Source: Flavobacteriaceae bacterium (GTDB lineage Bacteria; Bacteroidota; Bacteroidia; Flavobacteriales; Weeksellaceae). From it: a DNA stretch of 45,692 nt. Under the pieces are notes generated by a model. That model did not search any database and was not told where the DNA came from. It saw only the letters and a program-made list of their open reading frames with translations. How positions within the stretch are numbered: the first letter of the stretch is position 1; each line of letters opens with the position of its first letter. Below are positions 1 to 8,700 of this stretch, in pieces. The position numbers and the translations under genes were made by a program. The stretch spans positions 57,659 to 103,350 of the forward strand of contig JAUMXI010000003.1 in assembly GCA_030529185.1 (NCBI GenBank), given 5' to 3'.

Positions 1-693
1 ATTGCAGAGGAGCTACAACCAGAAAAATCGATTAATTTTAATGTCAATCATAATTATAAATGGATATTGGATAATGGTTTCCTAAATTTTGATACTTCTC
101 TATTTTACACGAGATTTAGCAATCAAATCATTGGAGATTTTGAAACGAACGATAAGCAAATCATCTACGAAAATTTAAAAGAATACGCTGAAAGTAGAGG
201 AGTTTCAACTACTTTGGATTTTGTTTTAGGGAAAAAATTCCGTTCATCCATCGGGGTTACTTATATGGATGTGTTTAAAATGGAAGAAGGACAGAAAATC
301 CAACAGCTTCTTTCTCCAAAATGGAGTGGAGTTTATACGCTAAGCTATTCCTTTACAGATGATTTTATGGTAGATTTAACGGGGCAATTCTACGGACCAA
401 TGAAACTGCCTGTTGTAGAAAATGACTTCCGACCAGAGTATTCTCCTTGGTTTAGCATTGCCAATATAAAACTCTCTAAAAAATTCGGGAAAAACTTTGA
501 GATTTATGGTGGAGTGAAAAATTTGTTTAATTTTACTCCGAAAAACCCAATTTTGAGACCATTTGACCCATTTGATAAAACAGCAGATGATATAGTCACT
601 AATCCTAATGGATATGAATTTGACCCAGAATATAGTTATGCCTCAATGCAAGGGATTAGAGGGTTCTTGGGCTTGACTTATACTATTAAATAA
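1..693 (+). CDS. TonB-dependent receptor, C-terminal part (truncated by window edge)
   Basis: The frame is open from base 1, so the gene begins outside the window and the TTG at 67 is not a real start. The visible 230 residues have the alternating polar and aromatic strands of an outer-membrane beta barrel. They include a phrase of the ELQPEKSINFNVN type (residues 4-16), which in TonB-dependent receptors marks a late barrel strand, and a GGVKNLFNF segment near the end. The C-terminus GFLGLTYTIK fits a last membrane strand. The likely role is energised uptake of a metal complex, cofactor or glycan across the outer membrane; the substrate cannot be told without the plug domain. A secreted thioredoxin-like gene follows 6 bases later, probably in the same transcript. 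Confidence 0.85.
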   Translation: MAEELQPEKSINFNVNHNYKWILDNGFLNFDTSLFYTRFSNQIIGDFETNDKQIIYENLKEYAESRGVSTTLDFVLGKKFRSSIGVTYMDVFKMEEGQKIQQLLSPKWSGVYTLSYSFTDDFMVDLTGQFYGPMKLPVVENDFRPEYSPWFSIANIKLSKKFGKNFEIYGGVKNLFNFTPKNPILRPFDPFDKTADDIVTNPNGYEFDPEYSYASMQGIRGFLGLTYTIK

Positions 694-699
694 TTGATA

Positions 700-1137
700 A
701 TGAATATAAAATCAATTTTTCTATTCGTATTCTTCTCATTATGGTGTAATGCCCAAAGTGAGAAGAATACATTAGAAAAAATAGAAGAACGGAGAAATAT
801 TGAAAATAAACCAGTAGTCGTATTATTTTCTACGGATTGGTGTGGCATTTGCCGTATTCAGAAAAGAAATCTCAAGAAATTACCGAAAGAATTTTGGGAT
901 AAAATTTATTTCATTAGCATTAATCCAGAAAAATACACTAAGGATATAACATTTTTAGGCAAAAAATATTCGTTTGTTTCTAATGGAGCTACAGGCTTGC
1001 ACAGCATTGCTTATGAATGGGCTGGTAATAGAGTTCCTGCTTATCCGTTTTGGACTTTCATAGATGTTGATGATCAAATCGCTACTTATCAAGGCGTTTT
1101 AAAAATAGAAGAACTCCAACGAATATTTGAAAAATAA
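700..1137 (+). CDS. Secreted thioredoxin-fold protein
   Basis: This 145-residue protein has a hydrophobic N-terminal signal (about residues 1-18, ending CNAQ) and a thioredoxin-like core. The redox motif is FSTDWCGICR, with cysteines at 48 and 51. A later RVPAYPFWTFID segment corresponds to the region holding the cis-proline of thioredoxin folds. I chose the ATG at 700 over the in-frame TTG at 694 because it directly precedes the signal peptide. The protein should act in the periplasm as a disulfide reductase or oxidase, perhaps on the receptor encoded just upstream, but that link is inference from adjacency only. A hairpin terminator follows. Confidence 0.8.
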   Translation: MNIKSIFLFVFFSLWCNAQSEKNTLEKIEERRNIENKPVVVLFSTDWCGICRIQKRNLKKLPKEFWDKIYFISINPEKYTKDITFLGKKYSFVSNGATGLHSIAYEWAGNRVPAYPFWTFIDVDDQIATYQGVLKIEELQRIFEK

Positions 1138-1162
1138 ATTCATAACTATTTGTTTTTTTAAG

Positions 1163-1198
1163 AAAGGCTGAATAAAATTATTTGTTCAGTCTTTTTTA
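1163..1198 (+). terminator. Intrinsic terminator after the thioredoxin-like gene
   Basis: A 9-bp stem (AAGGCTGAA with TTCAGTCTT, one G-T pair) is followed by a run of T on the plus strand, 25 bases after the stop codon. Confidence 0.75.
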
Positions 1199-1217
1199 TG
1201 ATTTTATATTTAGAGAT

Positions 1218-1253
1218 AAAAAAATCACTGATAATATATTATCAGTGATTTTT
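1218..1253 (-). terminator. Intrinsic terminator of tRNA-Leu
   Basis: A near-perfect palindrome (AAATCACTGATAAT with ATTATCAGTGATTT) begins two bases after the tRNA 3' end on the minus strand and has T-rich flanks on both sides, so it may also stop readthrough from the plus strand. Confidence 0.75.
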
Positions 1254-1254
1254 G

Positions 1255-1336
1255 TACCCAGAGCCGGAATCGAACCGGCACGCCTTGCGGCGCTGGATTT
1301 TGAGTCCAGTGCGTCTACCAGTTCCGCCATCTGGGC
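1255..1336 (-). tRNA. tRNA-Leu (anticodon CAA)
   Basis: On the minus strand the sequence folds as a class II tRNA. The acceptor stem is GCCCAGA with TCTGGGT. The anticodon stem is CTGGA with TCCAG around the loop CTCAAAA, giving anticodon CAA (codon UUG). There is an extra variable arm and a TTCGATTCC T-loop region. The length is 82 nt, normal for a leucine tRNA. The CCA end is not encoded. It lies downstream of the MBL-fold gene and has its own terminator. Confidence 0.95.
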
Positions 1337-1444
1337 AACTCAATTTTTCTGACTGCAAATATATAACTTTTTTTAATAAAGACCAAAAAACGGGTTTAAA
1401 ATTTCAGTTAATTAACGCAACTTGCTGAATATAAATGCTAAAAT

Positions 1445-2209
1445 TTAAAAATCTATTTCTAAACCATCATATGCTAAACTAATATGCTCTGGTAATTCTG
1501 CTTCCGTTTCCTCGTGAAAACCTATTAAATGACTAAGGTGAGTGAGGTAGGTTTTTTGAGGCTTCAATTCTTCTACTAAGTTTAAAATATCTGGTAAAAT
1601 AAAATGTGCAGGGTGTGGGCTTTCCTTTCGTAGGCAATTAACAATCAAAAAATTTAAATTTTTTAATTTATTTTTTTCTTCCAGAGGAATAGCACTTGCA
1701 TCGGTGATATAAGCTAAATTTTTGATTTTATAGCCTAAAATAGGCAATTGGTTGTGAGTAATATTAATAGGTGTAATTAAAGTGTTTTCAATAAAAAACT
1801 CTTTTTCTATAATATGAAGGTCAAAACTTGGAGCACCAGGATATTTTTCTTCGCTAAATGCATAAGGAAAGCGAACTTTTAGTTCTTCTGCAGTTCGTTC
1901 AAGGCTATATATAGGCGTGTTTTTTTTATTTTTAAAGATAATTGGGCGTAAATCATCTAATCCGATAATATGGTCGTTGTGTTCGTGAGTGAGCAAAACC
2001 GCATCTATATGATTTTCATTATTTTGTAGCATTTGCTGTCTGAAATCAGGTCCGCAATCAATCAGGATTTTTTGCTGAAAATCAGTGGTAATTAAAGCCG
2101 AACACCGAAGTCTTTTGTCTTTGGGGTTTGAGGAAAGACAAACAGGGTGGTCTGAACCAATTACGGGAACTCCCTGTGAAGTGCCTGTGCCTAAAAATTT
2201 TAATTTCAT
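1445..2209 (-). CDS. MBL-fold metallo-hydrolase (PhnP-like)
   Basis: This 254-residue protein starts MKLKFLGTGTSQGVP, the opening strand and GTGTSQG turn of the PhnP / tRNase Z-like branch of the metallo-beta-lactamase superfamily. The metal-binding motif LLTHEHNDHIIGLDD (HxHxDH) follows at about residues 75-89, with later ligands probably in NITHNQLP, YITDAS and LTHLSHLIG. Members of this branch are metal-dependent phosphodiesterases; the natural substrate in Bacteroidota is not established. It lies on the same strand as the upstream ribosomal operon but is separated from rplT by a terminator. Confidence 0.85.
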   Translation of the reverse strand: MKLKFLGTGTSQGVPVIGSDHPVCLSSNPKDKRLRCSALITTDFQQKILIDCGPDFRQQMLQNNENHIDAVLLTHEHNDHIIGLDDLRPIIFKNKKNTPIYSLERTAEELKVRFPYAFSEEKYPGAPSFDLHIIEKEFFIENTLITPINITHNQLPILGYKIKNLAYITDASAIPLEEKNKLKNLNFLIVNCLRKESPHPAHFILPDILNLVEELKPQKTYLTHLSHLIGFHEETEAELPEHISLAYDGLEIDF

Positions 2210-2235
2210 TATAAAATTTTGTCAAAAATAATAGA

Positions 2236-2266
2236 AAAAATCCAGATTTTATAATCTGGACTTTTT
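2236..2266 (-). terminator. Intrinsic terminator of the thrS-infC-rpmI-rplT operon
   Basis: TCCAGATT pairs with AATCTGGA, and a T run follows on the minus strand. It lies about 25 bases after the rplT stop and before the MBL-fold gene. Confidence 0.8.
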
Positions 2267-2290
2267 ATTGATAACAAAAACGATTCAACA

Positions 2291-2635
2291 TTATTTTACT
2301 TGATCTACAACAGCTTTGAATGCTTCTGGGTGATTCATTGCTAAATCAGCCAATACTTTTCTATTCAATTCGATGTTGTTCTTTTTAAGAGCTCCCATAA
2401 ATTGAGAGTAAGAAAGCCCGTGTTCTCTAGCTCCCGCATTGATACGCGTAATCCAAAGACTTCTGAAATTTCTTTTCTTCTCTTTTCTGCCTCTGTAGGC
2501 ATATTGCATTGCTTTTTCTACTGCATTTTTAGCAACAGTCCAAACATTTTTTCTTCTTCCGAAGAAACCTTTAGCTTGTTTTAAGACTTTTTTTCTGCGC
2601 GCTCTAGACGCTACAGCATTTACTGATCTTGGCAT
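2291..2635 (-). CDS. rplT: 50S ribosomal protein L20
   Basis: This 114-residue protein matches L20 over its full length. It has the N-terminal [20 protein letters not shown] helix, the [20 protein letters not shown] segment and the [19 protein letters not shown] core. L20 binds 23S rRNA early in 50S assembly and represses its own operon in several bacteria. It is last in the thrS-infC-rpmI-rplT operon and is followed by a terminator. Confidence 0.98.
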   Translation of the reverse strand: MPRSVNAVASRARRKKVLKQAKGFFGRRKNVWTVAKNAVEKAMQYAYRGRKEKKRNFRSLWITRINAGAREHGLSYSQFMGALKKNNIELNRKVLADLAMNHPEAFKAVVDQVK

Positions 2636-2776
2636 AATTAAAATTATTTTGTTTTTTTGAAAAAGGCGGACATTTTAATTAATAATTAACAATTCTCTTT
2701 ATTGCTCTTTTTCAGGGTTAAACTTTCTGAATTATTAAATTTTTAAATTCTTATAAACCGAAATGATTTATAAAAA

Positions 2777-2974
2777 CTACTTAATTGCTAATTGCTTTAA
2801 AACGCTTTTTTCATCAACATTAGCAACATAAGAAGTCTGAGTAAGATTTCTCTTTCTCTTTGTCGCTTTTTTTGTTAAAATGTGACTTTTATAAGCATTT
2901 TTTCTTTTGATTTTACCAGTTCCGGTAAGAGCAAAACGCTTCTTAGCACCTGATTTCGTTTTTAATTTTGGCAT
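2777..2974 (-). CDS. rpmI: 50S ribosomal protein L35
   Basis: A 65-residue, strongly basic protein beginning [20 protein letters not shown], the signature of L35, with the later KRKRNLT segment. The length is typical. It sits between infC and rplT, the usual order. The 141-base gap to rplT is AT-rich with no gene and could carry a leader for L20-dependent control, though I see no clear structure. Confidence 0.97.
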   Translation of the reverse strand: MPKLKTKSGAKKRFALTGTGKIKRKNAYKSHILTKKATKRKRNLTQTSYVANVDEKSVLKQLAIK

Positions 2975-3012
2975 TTTCTAACTACTTTTATGTTATTTGT
3001 TATCAATATATT

Positions 3013-3573
3013 TTATTTCGTCTTTTTAGGACTCATCATCATAATCATTCTTTTACCTTCTAATTTAGGCATTTGATCTACTTTTCCTACATGCTCTAAT
3101 TCCTGTGCCAATCTCAAAAGTAGAATTTCTCCTTGGTCTTTGAAGACAATAGAACGCCCTTTGAAAAATACATAAGTTTTTAATTTAGAGCCTTCTTCTA
3201 AAAATTTCTCGGCGTGTTTTTTCTTGAATTGAAAATCGTGGTCATCGGTTTGAGGACCAAAACGAATTTCCTTCACCACTACTTTTACCTGCTTGGCTTT
3301 CAGTTCTTTTTGCTTTTTCTTTTGCTCATACAAGAACTTTTTGTAATCCAAAATTCGACAAATAAATGGTTCTGCCTTATCTGAAATTACAACCAAATCC
3401 AACTCTTGCTCCTCGGCCATTCTTAGAGCTTCTGAAGTAGGATATACGCCTTGTTCTACATTATCTCCGACCAAACGAACCTCTTTGGTTCTGATTTTGT
3501 CGTTAATCTGATGTGCTTCCTCCTGTTGAGGCTTACGCATCGGACCTCTGTTGTTTAATTTTTTTAGTGCTAT
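3013..3573 (-). CDS. infC: Translation initiation factor IF-3, probably with an ATA start
   Basis: IF-3 binds the 30S subunit, enforces start-codon fidelity and blocks early 50S joining. The family segments [36 protein letters not shown] and [17 protein letters not shown] are all present. The first ATG is at 3540 and gives 175 residues. The frame stays open upstream to the thrS stop and encodes [10 protein letters not shown] before that Met, a basic N-terminus like those of related IF-3 proteins. I therefore place the start at the ATA codon at 3573 (186 residues). Non-AUG starts are a known feature of infC, where IF-3 discriminates against its own mRNA. The exact start is inference; the gene identity is certain. 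Confidence 0.93.
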   Translation of the reverse strand: MALKKLNNRGPMRKPQQEEAHQINDKIRTKEVRLVGDNVEQGVYPTSEALRMAEEQELDLVVISDKAEPFICRILDYKKFLYEQKKKQKELKAKQVKVVVKEIRFGPQTDDHDFQFKKKHAEKFLEEGSKLKTYVFFKGRSIVFKDQGEILLLRLAQELEHVGKVDQMPKLEGKRMIMMMSPKKTK

Positions 3574-3591
3574 TGCTTTATAATTTAATGG

Positions 3592-5523
3592 TTAATTTTC
3601 TAACTTTAAAGAGGCTTGTTCCTTAAATAGCTTGATGAAATCTTCTATCTTCATCGCTCCCAAATCTCCCTCGCCTCGCTTTCTTACCGAAATACTGCCT
3701 TCTTTTTCTTCATTTTCACCAACGATAAGCATAAACGGCAATTTTTTCAATTCTGCATCACGGATTTTTTTACCCGTTTTTTCGTTTCTATCATCTATCA
3801 GACCGCAAATATCGTGATTTTCTAATAATTGTGAAACTTTTTTAGCATAATCTACATATTTTTCTGAAATTGGTAAAATAATAAATTGCTCTGGACTTAG
3901 CCATAATGGGAAATCTCCTGCGGTATTTTCTAATAAAATAGCAATGAAACGCTCCATTGAACCGAAAGGTGCTCGGTGAATCATCACAGGTCTATGTTTC
4001 TCATTATCACTGCCTATATACCAAAGGTCAAATCTTTCAGGTAAATTGTAATCCACTTGAATGGTGCCTAATTGCCAACTTCTCCCCAAGGCATCTTTTA
4101 CCATAAAATCTAATTTAGGACCGTAGAATGCAGCCTCTCCATATTCTACAACGGTTTTTAGACCTTTGTTTTTTGCAGCTGTAATAATCGCATTTTCAGC
4201 TTTTTCCCAATTTTCATCGGTACCGATATATTTTTCTCTATTTTCTTTATCTCTTAAAGAAACCTGAGCCACAAAATCCTCAAAACCAAGATTTTTGAAT
4301 ACATACATTACCAAATCAATTACACCTTCAAATTCAGATAATAATTGGTCTGGCGTACAGAAAAGGTGAGCATCATCTTGGGTAAAGCCTCTCACTCTTG
4401 TCAATCCGTGAAGTTCTCCACTTTGTTCATAACGATACACTGTTCCAAATTCTGCAAATCGTTTTGGTAAATCTTTATACGACCATTGGCTCGTTTTGTA
4501 AATTTCGCAATGGTGTGGGCAGTTCATCGGTTTTAATAAAAATTCTTCGCCTTCGTGTGGCGTTTTTATCGGTTGGAAAGAATCTGCTCCATATTTTTCA
4601 TAATGTCCTGAAGTTACATACAAATCTTTATGTCCAATATGCGGAGATACTACAAATTCATAACCAGCTTTTTTCTGTGCTTCAGAGAGAAAGTTTTCCA
4701 GTTTTTTTCTTAATGCAGCACCTTTTGGCAACCAAAGAGGAAGACCTGCACCGACTCTTTCAGAAAAAGCAAAAATTCCCAATTCTTTACCTAATTTTCT
4801 GTGGTCTCGGCGTTTAGCTTCTTCTAATTTTTCTAAATATTCTGTAAGTTCCTTTTGTTTTGGGAAAGAAATTGCATAAACTCTGGTAAGTTGCTTGTTT
4901 TTCTCATCACCACGCCAATAAGCACCAGCAGCGTTAAGGATTTTTACCGCCTTTACAATTCCTGTGCTTGGGATATGCCCCCCTCTACAAAGGTCTGTGA
5001 AATTGTCGTGAGAGCAGAATGTGATTTCTCCATCATTTAGATTTTCAATTAGTTCTGTTTTATATGGATTATCAGCATATTCTTTTAAAGCATCGGCTTT
5101 TGAAACATAATATTGTTTAAAAGTAGCATCTTTTTTAGCATTTTCCAAGAATTTCTTTTCAATTTTCTCAAAATCCTTCTCGGAAAGTGTTTCATCACCA
5201 AAATCTACATCGTAATAGAAACCATTTTCTATGGCTGGACCAATCGTAAGTTTGGCATTAGGATAAAAATCCATAATAGATTGAGCTAAAATATGTGCCG
5301 AAGAATGCCAAAAAGCCTTTTTTCCTAAATCATCATTCCAAGTTAATAACTGAACCGTAGAATCTTGCGTGATAGGGGTTGAAATCTCTACTTGTTGGTC
5401 ATTAACCACTGCAGAAATGGTATTTCTTGCCAAACCTTCACTGATAGATTTAGCGACTTCTAAAGGAGTTATTCCTTCTTGAAATTCACGCTGATTGCCG
5501 TCTGGAAAAGTTATTTTTATCAT
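3592..5523 (-). CDS. thrS: Threonyl-tRNA synthetase
   Basis: This 643-residue class II synthetase attaches threonine to tRNA-Thr. It has an N-terminal TGS domain ([14 protein letters not shown]), an editing domain with HSSAHILAQ and [10 protein letters not shown] (metal-binding His and Cys), the catalytic core with [34 protein letters not shown] and [12 protein letters not shown], and a C-terminal anticodon-binding domain. The ATG at 5523 is chosen over an upstream in-frame ATG at 5556, which would add 11 unrelated residues before the TGS strand. It is first in the operon with infC, rpmI and rplT. Confidence 0.97.
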   Translation of the reverse strand: MIKITFPDGNQREFQEGITPLEVAKSISEGLARNTISAVVNDQQVEISTPITQDSTVQLLTWNDDLGKKAFWHSSAHILAQSIMDFYPNAKLTIGPAIENGFYYDVDFGDETLSEKDFEKIEKKFLENAKKDATFKQYYVSKADALKEYADNPYKTELIENLNDGEITFCSHDNFTDLCRGGHIPSTGIVKAVKILNAAGAYWRGDEKNKQLTRVYAISFPKQKELTEYLEKLEEAKRRDHRKLGKELGIFAFSERVGAGLPLWLPKGAALRKKLENFLSEAQKKAGYEFVVSPHIGHKDLYVTSGHYEKYGADSFQPIKTPHEGEEFLLKPMNCPHHCEIYKTSQWSYKDLPKRFAEFGTVYRYEQSGELHGLTRVRGFTQDDAHLFCTPDQLLSEFEGVIDLVMYVFKNLGFEDFVAQVSLRDKENREKYIGTDENWEKAENAIITAAKNKGLKTVVEYGEAAFYGPKLDFMVKDALGRSWQLGTIQVDYNLPERFDLWYIGSDNEKHRPVMIHRAPFGSMERFIAILLENTAGDFPLWLSPEQFIILPISEKYVDYAKKVSQLLENHDICGLIDDRNEKTGKKIRDAELKKLPFMLIVGENEEKEGSISVRKRGEGDLGAMKIEDFIKLFKEQASLKLEN

Positions 5524-5584
5524 AAACTTTAAAATAAAATTTTCGCAAAAATACAAAAATTTAGATAAAAACGATAGTAATAAT

Positions 5585-5630
5585 TATAAAAAATCTCTTC
5601 AATACTTTATATAATAAATGAAGAGATTTA
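5585..5630 (-). terminator. Intrinsic terminator of the disrupted secreted-protein gene
   Basis: AATCTCTTCA pairs with TGAAGAGATT, with a T run following on the minus strand. It lies about 25 bases beyond the end of the frame that closes at 5654. Confidence 0.7.
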
Positions 5631-5653
5631 ATGTGAAGATACTTTTTTATTAA

Positions 5654-6490
5654 TTATAAATTTCTATAAATAGATATATAAGAAGGTGCTTTAGTACCAT
5701 CAGGTGCTACTTTAGGGTTGATAGAAATATTGTTTCTATTTTCTGAAATGGAAGGTGCTCCATCTGTTTGGACTTGAATGCCAATTCTTCCTCCTTTGGA
5801 TATAAAAATATTACCGCTTGTATTGATGGTGTAAATTGGATTTACAGCATTTTTAACCTCTTCTTCTGTTATATTATCTCTATATTTAGGGGTTTTAGCA
5901 CCTTTAAAAATGTATTTTTTATTTTGATCTAGAGTTACACCGGTGTTTTCATCATCTTTGTGAGTTCTTACAGCTATAGCTATTCCAACCCCTCCAAAAC
6001 TTCCATCAAATTGATCTGAAGCGTCGGTTTTAACAAGAATTGTTAGTCTAGAATTAATGTTATAAAATCCAGTTTTTTTTACAATATAAAAATTTTTATC
6101 TGATGAAAGTTCTAAGTCAGCGGTAGCATTATTGGGTATTTCAGGGAGTTGCATCCATTCCCAAGAATTATCAATAATCCCATTTGTATTATTATTTTGC
6201 CCAGTTTCTACGGGAGTTAATGTTTGAGGAAATTATTCTTGATAAAGAATTTGTTTTCCTTTTATCTCTGCTTTTCTAACAACATTGGTTTCAGTTTTTG
6301 TTTTTTCAGAAACTAAAATACCATCAAAAGAGGATGGTAGGTCTAAATTTCTTATTCTTAGATCTCCATTAATATCTAATACTCTTGTGGGAGTTTCTGT
6401 ATTAATGCCTACTTTTCCTTGTTGTGCATGCCCTAAAATTCCTATTCCTAAGGCACATAGCGTTTTTAGTTTGTAAAATGTTTGCTTCAT
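5654..6490 (-). pseudogene. Secreted repeat-type protein gene interrupted by an in-frame TAA
   Basis: Two open segments (6490-6233 and 6232-5654) are in the same frame and separated only by a TAA at 6235-6233. The first begins with a signal peptide (MKQTFYKLKTLCALGIGILGHAQ) followed by GKVGINTETPTRVLDINGD, a pattern common at the start of Bacteroidota secreted surface proteins. The second continues directly as FPQTLTPVETG and later shows beta-rich sequence (GFYNINSRLTILVKTD, IGIQVQTDG). Read through the stop, the product would be 278 residues. A Met at 6154 could restart translation but would lack a signal. The cause may be a true nonsense mutation or a sequencing error. Function unknown. Confidence 0.75.
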
Positions 6491-6532
6491 TTTGCTATAA
6501 AATTTAAGTTAAAAATCTAATTTTTTATAGCT

Positions 6533-6703
6533 TTATTCGATCAGAAACTTGTACATGGTAAGTGCTAAACTCTCCTTGTCATTGGCTATATCTGCGTTGC
6601 TACAATTAAATTTCAGATTCATGGGTAGCAGAATAAAGCTTTTATCATAATCATTTGAGAAAGCATGACTATTTTTTATTATTAAAGGTTTTAGACCTCT
6701 CAT
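6533..6703 (-). CDS. Possible 56-residue protein of unknown function
   Basis: A short ATG frame upstream of the disrupted secreted-protein gene, on the same strand and 42 bases from its start. The product begins MRGLKPLIIKNSHAFSND and ends ALTMYKFLIE; it has no signal peptide or membrane segment. A promoter of good fit lies about 135 bases upstream (6838-6868, minus strand). It could be a small gene, the remnant of a larger one, or chance. I do not recognise the family. Confidence 0.35.
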   Translation of the reverse strand: MRGLKPLIIKNSHAFSNDYDKSFILLPMNLKFNCSNADIANDKESLALTMYKFLIE

Positions 6704-6837
6704 AATTATAAAATAGACTTATATCCGTAAATATATTGATGCTAATTTTTGTCCACCGATTGTTATTTATTAAAAACTCTAAAGTTCGGGCGTGATAGAA
6801 CAAAATACAATGCTTTCGTTTTTCAAAAAAAACGCTG

Positions 6838-6868
6838 CAAAAGTAATAAAAAAATGTAATATTGCAAG
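6838..6868 (-). promoter_or_regulatory. Predicted Bacteroidota-type promoter, leftward
   Basis: On the minus strand CTTG is followed, after 19 bases, by TACTTTTG, close to the Bacteroidota consensus TTTG-N19-TAnnTTTG. It would drive the 56-residue ORF and the disrupted secreted-protein gene. Confidence 0.5.
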
Positions 6869-6897
6869 GTAATATTTTTAAAAGAGAGAGAAAAATA

Positions 6898-7386
6898 ATG
6901 CAAAAGAGAATTCAATCTTTTCCGCCGAAAATTTATCAAGATTCTAAAGTATTGATTTTAGGTTCTATACCAGGTGTAAAATCCTTGGAAAGGCAAGAGT
7001 ATTATGCCCATCCTCAAAATCAGTTCTGGAAATTGATGTTCCATATTTTAGGGGAGGAGTTTTCGGAGAATTATAATGAAAAATTAGATTTATTAAAAAG
7101 AAATAAAATCGCACTTTGGGATACGATTGAAAGCTGTGAGCGAGAGGGAAGTTTGGACGCGAAAATTAAAAATGAAATTGCCAATTCTATTGTTCATTTA
7201 CTCCAAAATTATCCTAATATTAATGTGATTTTTTGCAATGGACAAAAATCATATAAAAATCTTTTGAAACAAATCGATTCTCCGAGGGTTCCAGTCTTGT
7301 TGATGCCTTCTACAAGCCCACTACACACAGTTTCTTTTGAGGAAAAACGCCAACAATGGGCAAAGATTTTGGAATATTTAGGTTAA
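6898..7386 (+). CDS. Hypoxanthine-DNA glycosylase (UDG family 6)
   Basis: This 162-residue protein has the uracil-DNA-glycosylase fold motifs VLILGSIPGVKSL (motif 1), YYAHPQNQFWKLM and LLMPSTSPLHT (motif 2). This spacing and the GSIPG form match the deoxyinosine/hypoxanthine glycosylase branch, which removes deaminated adenine from DNA. The ATG at 6898 follows a purine-rich AAAAGAGAGAGAAAAATA stretch; an upstream TTG at 6862 would add 12 poorly conserved residues. queA follows after 73 bases and appears to have its own promoter. Confidence 0.82.
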   Translation: MQKRIQSFPPKIYQDSKVLILGSIPGVKSLERQEYYAHPQNQFWKLMFHILGEEFSENYNEKLDLLKRNKIALWDTIESCEREGSLDAKIKNEIANSIVHLLQNYPNINVIFCNGQKSYKNLLKQIDSPRVPVLLMPSTSPLHTVSFEEKRQQWAKILEYLG

Positions 7387-7388
7387 AA

Positions 7389-7420
7389 CTTGACAAAGGC
7401 TTTTTCATATTGTATATTTG
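7389..7420 (+). promoter_or_regulatory. Predicted promoter of queA
   Basis: CTTG, a 20-base spacer, then TATATTTG at 7413-7420, a close match to the Bacteroidota sigma-A consensus, 40 bases before the queA start. Confidence 0.6.
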
Positions 7421-7459
7421 CAAACTAATTTTATAAAATCCGTAAATTTTATTTACTAA

Positions 7460-8509
7460 ATGAAGACATCTAATTTTAATTTTCATCTGCCAGATCATCT
7501 TTTGGCAGAACACCCATCAGAACACAGAGATGAAGCAAGATTAATGGTTTTGGATAGAAAAACAGAAACCATTGAGCATAAACTTTTTAAAGATGTGATT
7601 GATTATTTTGATGATGGAGATTTGTTTATTTTTAATAATACCAAAGTTTTCCCTGCGAGATTGTATGGAAATAAGGAGAAAACAGGAGCAAAAATTGAGG
7701 TTTTCTTATTGAGAGAATTAGATAAGGAAACTCGTGTTTGGGATGTTTTGGTAGATCCTGCAAGAAAAATCAGAATTGGGAATAAACTTTTCTTTACAGA
7801 AGATGAATCTTTGGTAGCGGAAGTTATTGATAATACAACATCAAGAGGAAGAACTTTAAGGTTCTTATTTGATGGAAGTTATGAAGAATTTAGAGCGAAA
7901 TTAAAAGAATTAGGGCAAACTCCACTTCCGAAATACATCAAAAGACCTGTAGAGCCAGAAGATGCCGAAAGATACCAAACAATTTACGCAAAAGTAGAAG
8001 GGGCGGTGGCGGCTCCAACGGCTGGTTTGCATTTCTCAAAGCATTTAATGAAGCGTTTGGAGATTAAAGGAATTAATTTCGCAGAAGTGACGCTACATGT
8101 GGGGCTAGGGACTTTCAATCCGATAGAAGTGGAAGATGTTTCAAAACATAAAATGGAATGCGAAGAAGCTATCGTAGATGAGAAAAATGCAGAAATTATT
8201 AATAAAGCTGTGGAAGAAAATAGAAGGATTTGTTGCGTAGGGACGACCACAATGAGAGCTATTGAAACCTCCGTGTCTTCTAATAGAAGGATTTCGGCTT
8301 ATCACGGTTGGACAAATAAATTCATCTATCCGCCTTATGATTTTGGTATTGCCAATGCGATGATTACCAATTTCCACACACCAAAATCTACCTTGTTGAT
8401 GATGATTGCAGCTTTCGCAGGGAAGGATTTCGTAATGCACGCTTATGAAGAAGCGGTAAAAAATGAGTATAAATTTTACTCTTACGGAGATGCAATGCTG
8501 ATTATATAA
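7460..8509 (+). CDS. queA: S-adenosylmethionine:tRNA ribosyltransferase-isomerase
   Basis: QueA transfers and isomerises the ribosyl group of SAM onto preQ1 in tRNA, making epoxyqueuosine. The 349-residue product has the family motifs [12 protein letters not shown] near the start, [52 protein letters not shown] and [12 protein letters not shown] near the end. Length and motif order are normal. It has its own promoter and a strong terminator. Confidence 0.96.
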   Translation: MKTSNFNFHLPDHLLAEHPSEHRDEARLMVLDRKTETIEHKLFKDVIDYFDDGDLFIFNNTKVFPARLYGNKEKTGAKIEVFLLRELDKETRVWDVLVDPARKIRIGNKLFFTEDESLVAEVIDNTTSRGRTLRFLFDGSYEEFRAKLKELGQTPLPKYIKRPVEPEDAERYQTIYAKVEGAVAAPTAGLHFSKHLMKRLEIKGINFAEVTLHVGLGTFNPIEVEDVSKHKMECEEAIVDEKNAEIINKAVEENRRICCVGTTTMRAIETSVSSNRRISAYHGWTNKFIYPPYDFGIANAMITNFHTPKSTLLMMIAAFAGKDFVMHAYEEAVKNEYKFYSYGDAMLII

Positions 8510-8535
8510 AGAATGTTTTATAAGACATTAAATTT

Positions 8536-8567
8536 AAAAACAGGAAGTTAGTCAGCTTCCTGTTTTT
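8536..8567 (+). terminator. Intrinsic terminator of queA
   Basis: AAAAACAGGAAG pairs with CTTCCTGTTTTT around an 8-base loop, ending in a T run. Confidence 0.85.
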
Positions 8568-8676
8568 ATTATTGAAAAAAATATTGGTATTTAATTTTTT
8601 ATATAGATTTTAATTATAAACAAGGAAATTGGTTAAATTTAATGACAAATCAAATAAATAAAAAATTAAAATTCCC

Positions 8677-8684
8677 TAAATTTG
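8677..8684 (+). promoter_or_regulatory. Predicted -7 element of uvrA
   Basis: TAAATTTG matches TAnnTTTG and lies 16 bases before the uvrA ATG. No clear upstream TTTG element is seen at the usual distance. Confidence 0.4.
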
Positions 8685-8700
8685 CGAGATTCAATTGCTT

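Noticed and set aside
67-69. TTG as the start of the first gene
   Set aside because: The frame is open to base 1 and the upstream codons match TonB-dependent receptor sequence, so the gene is truncated by the window edge.
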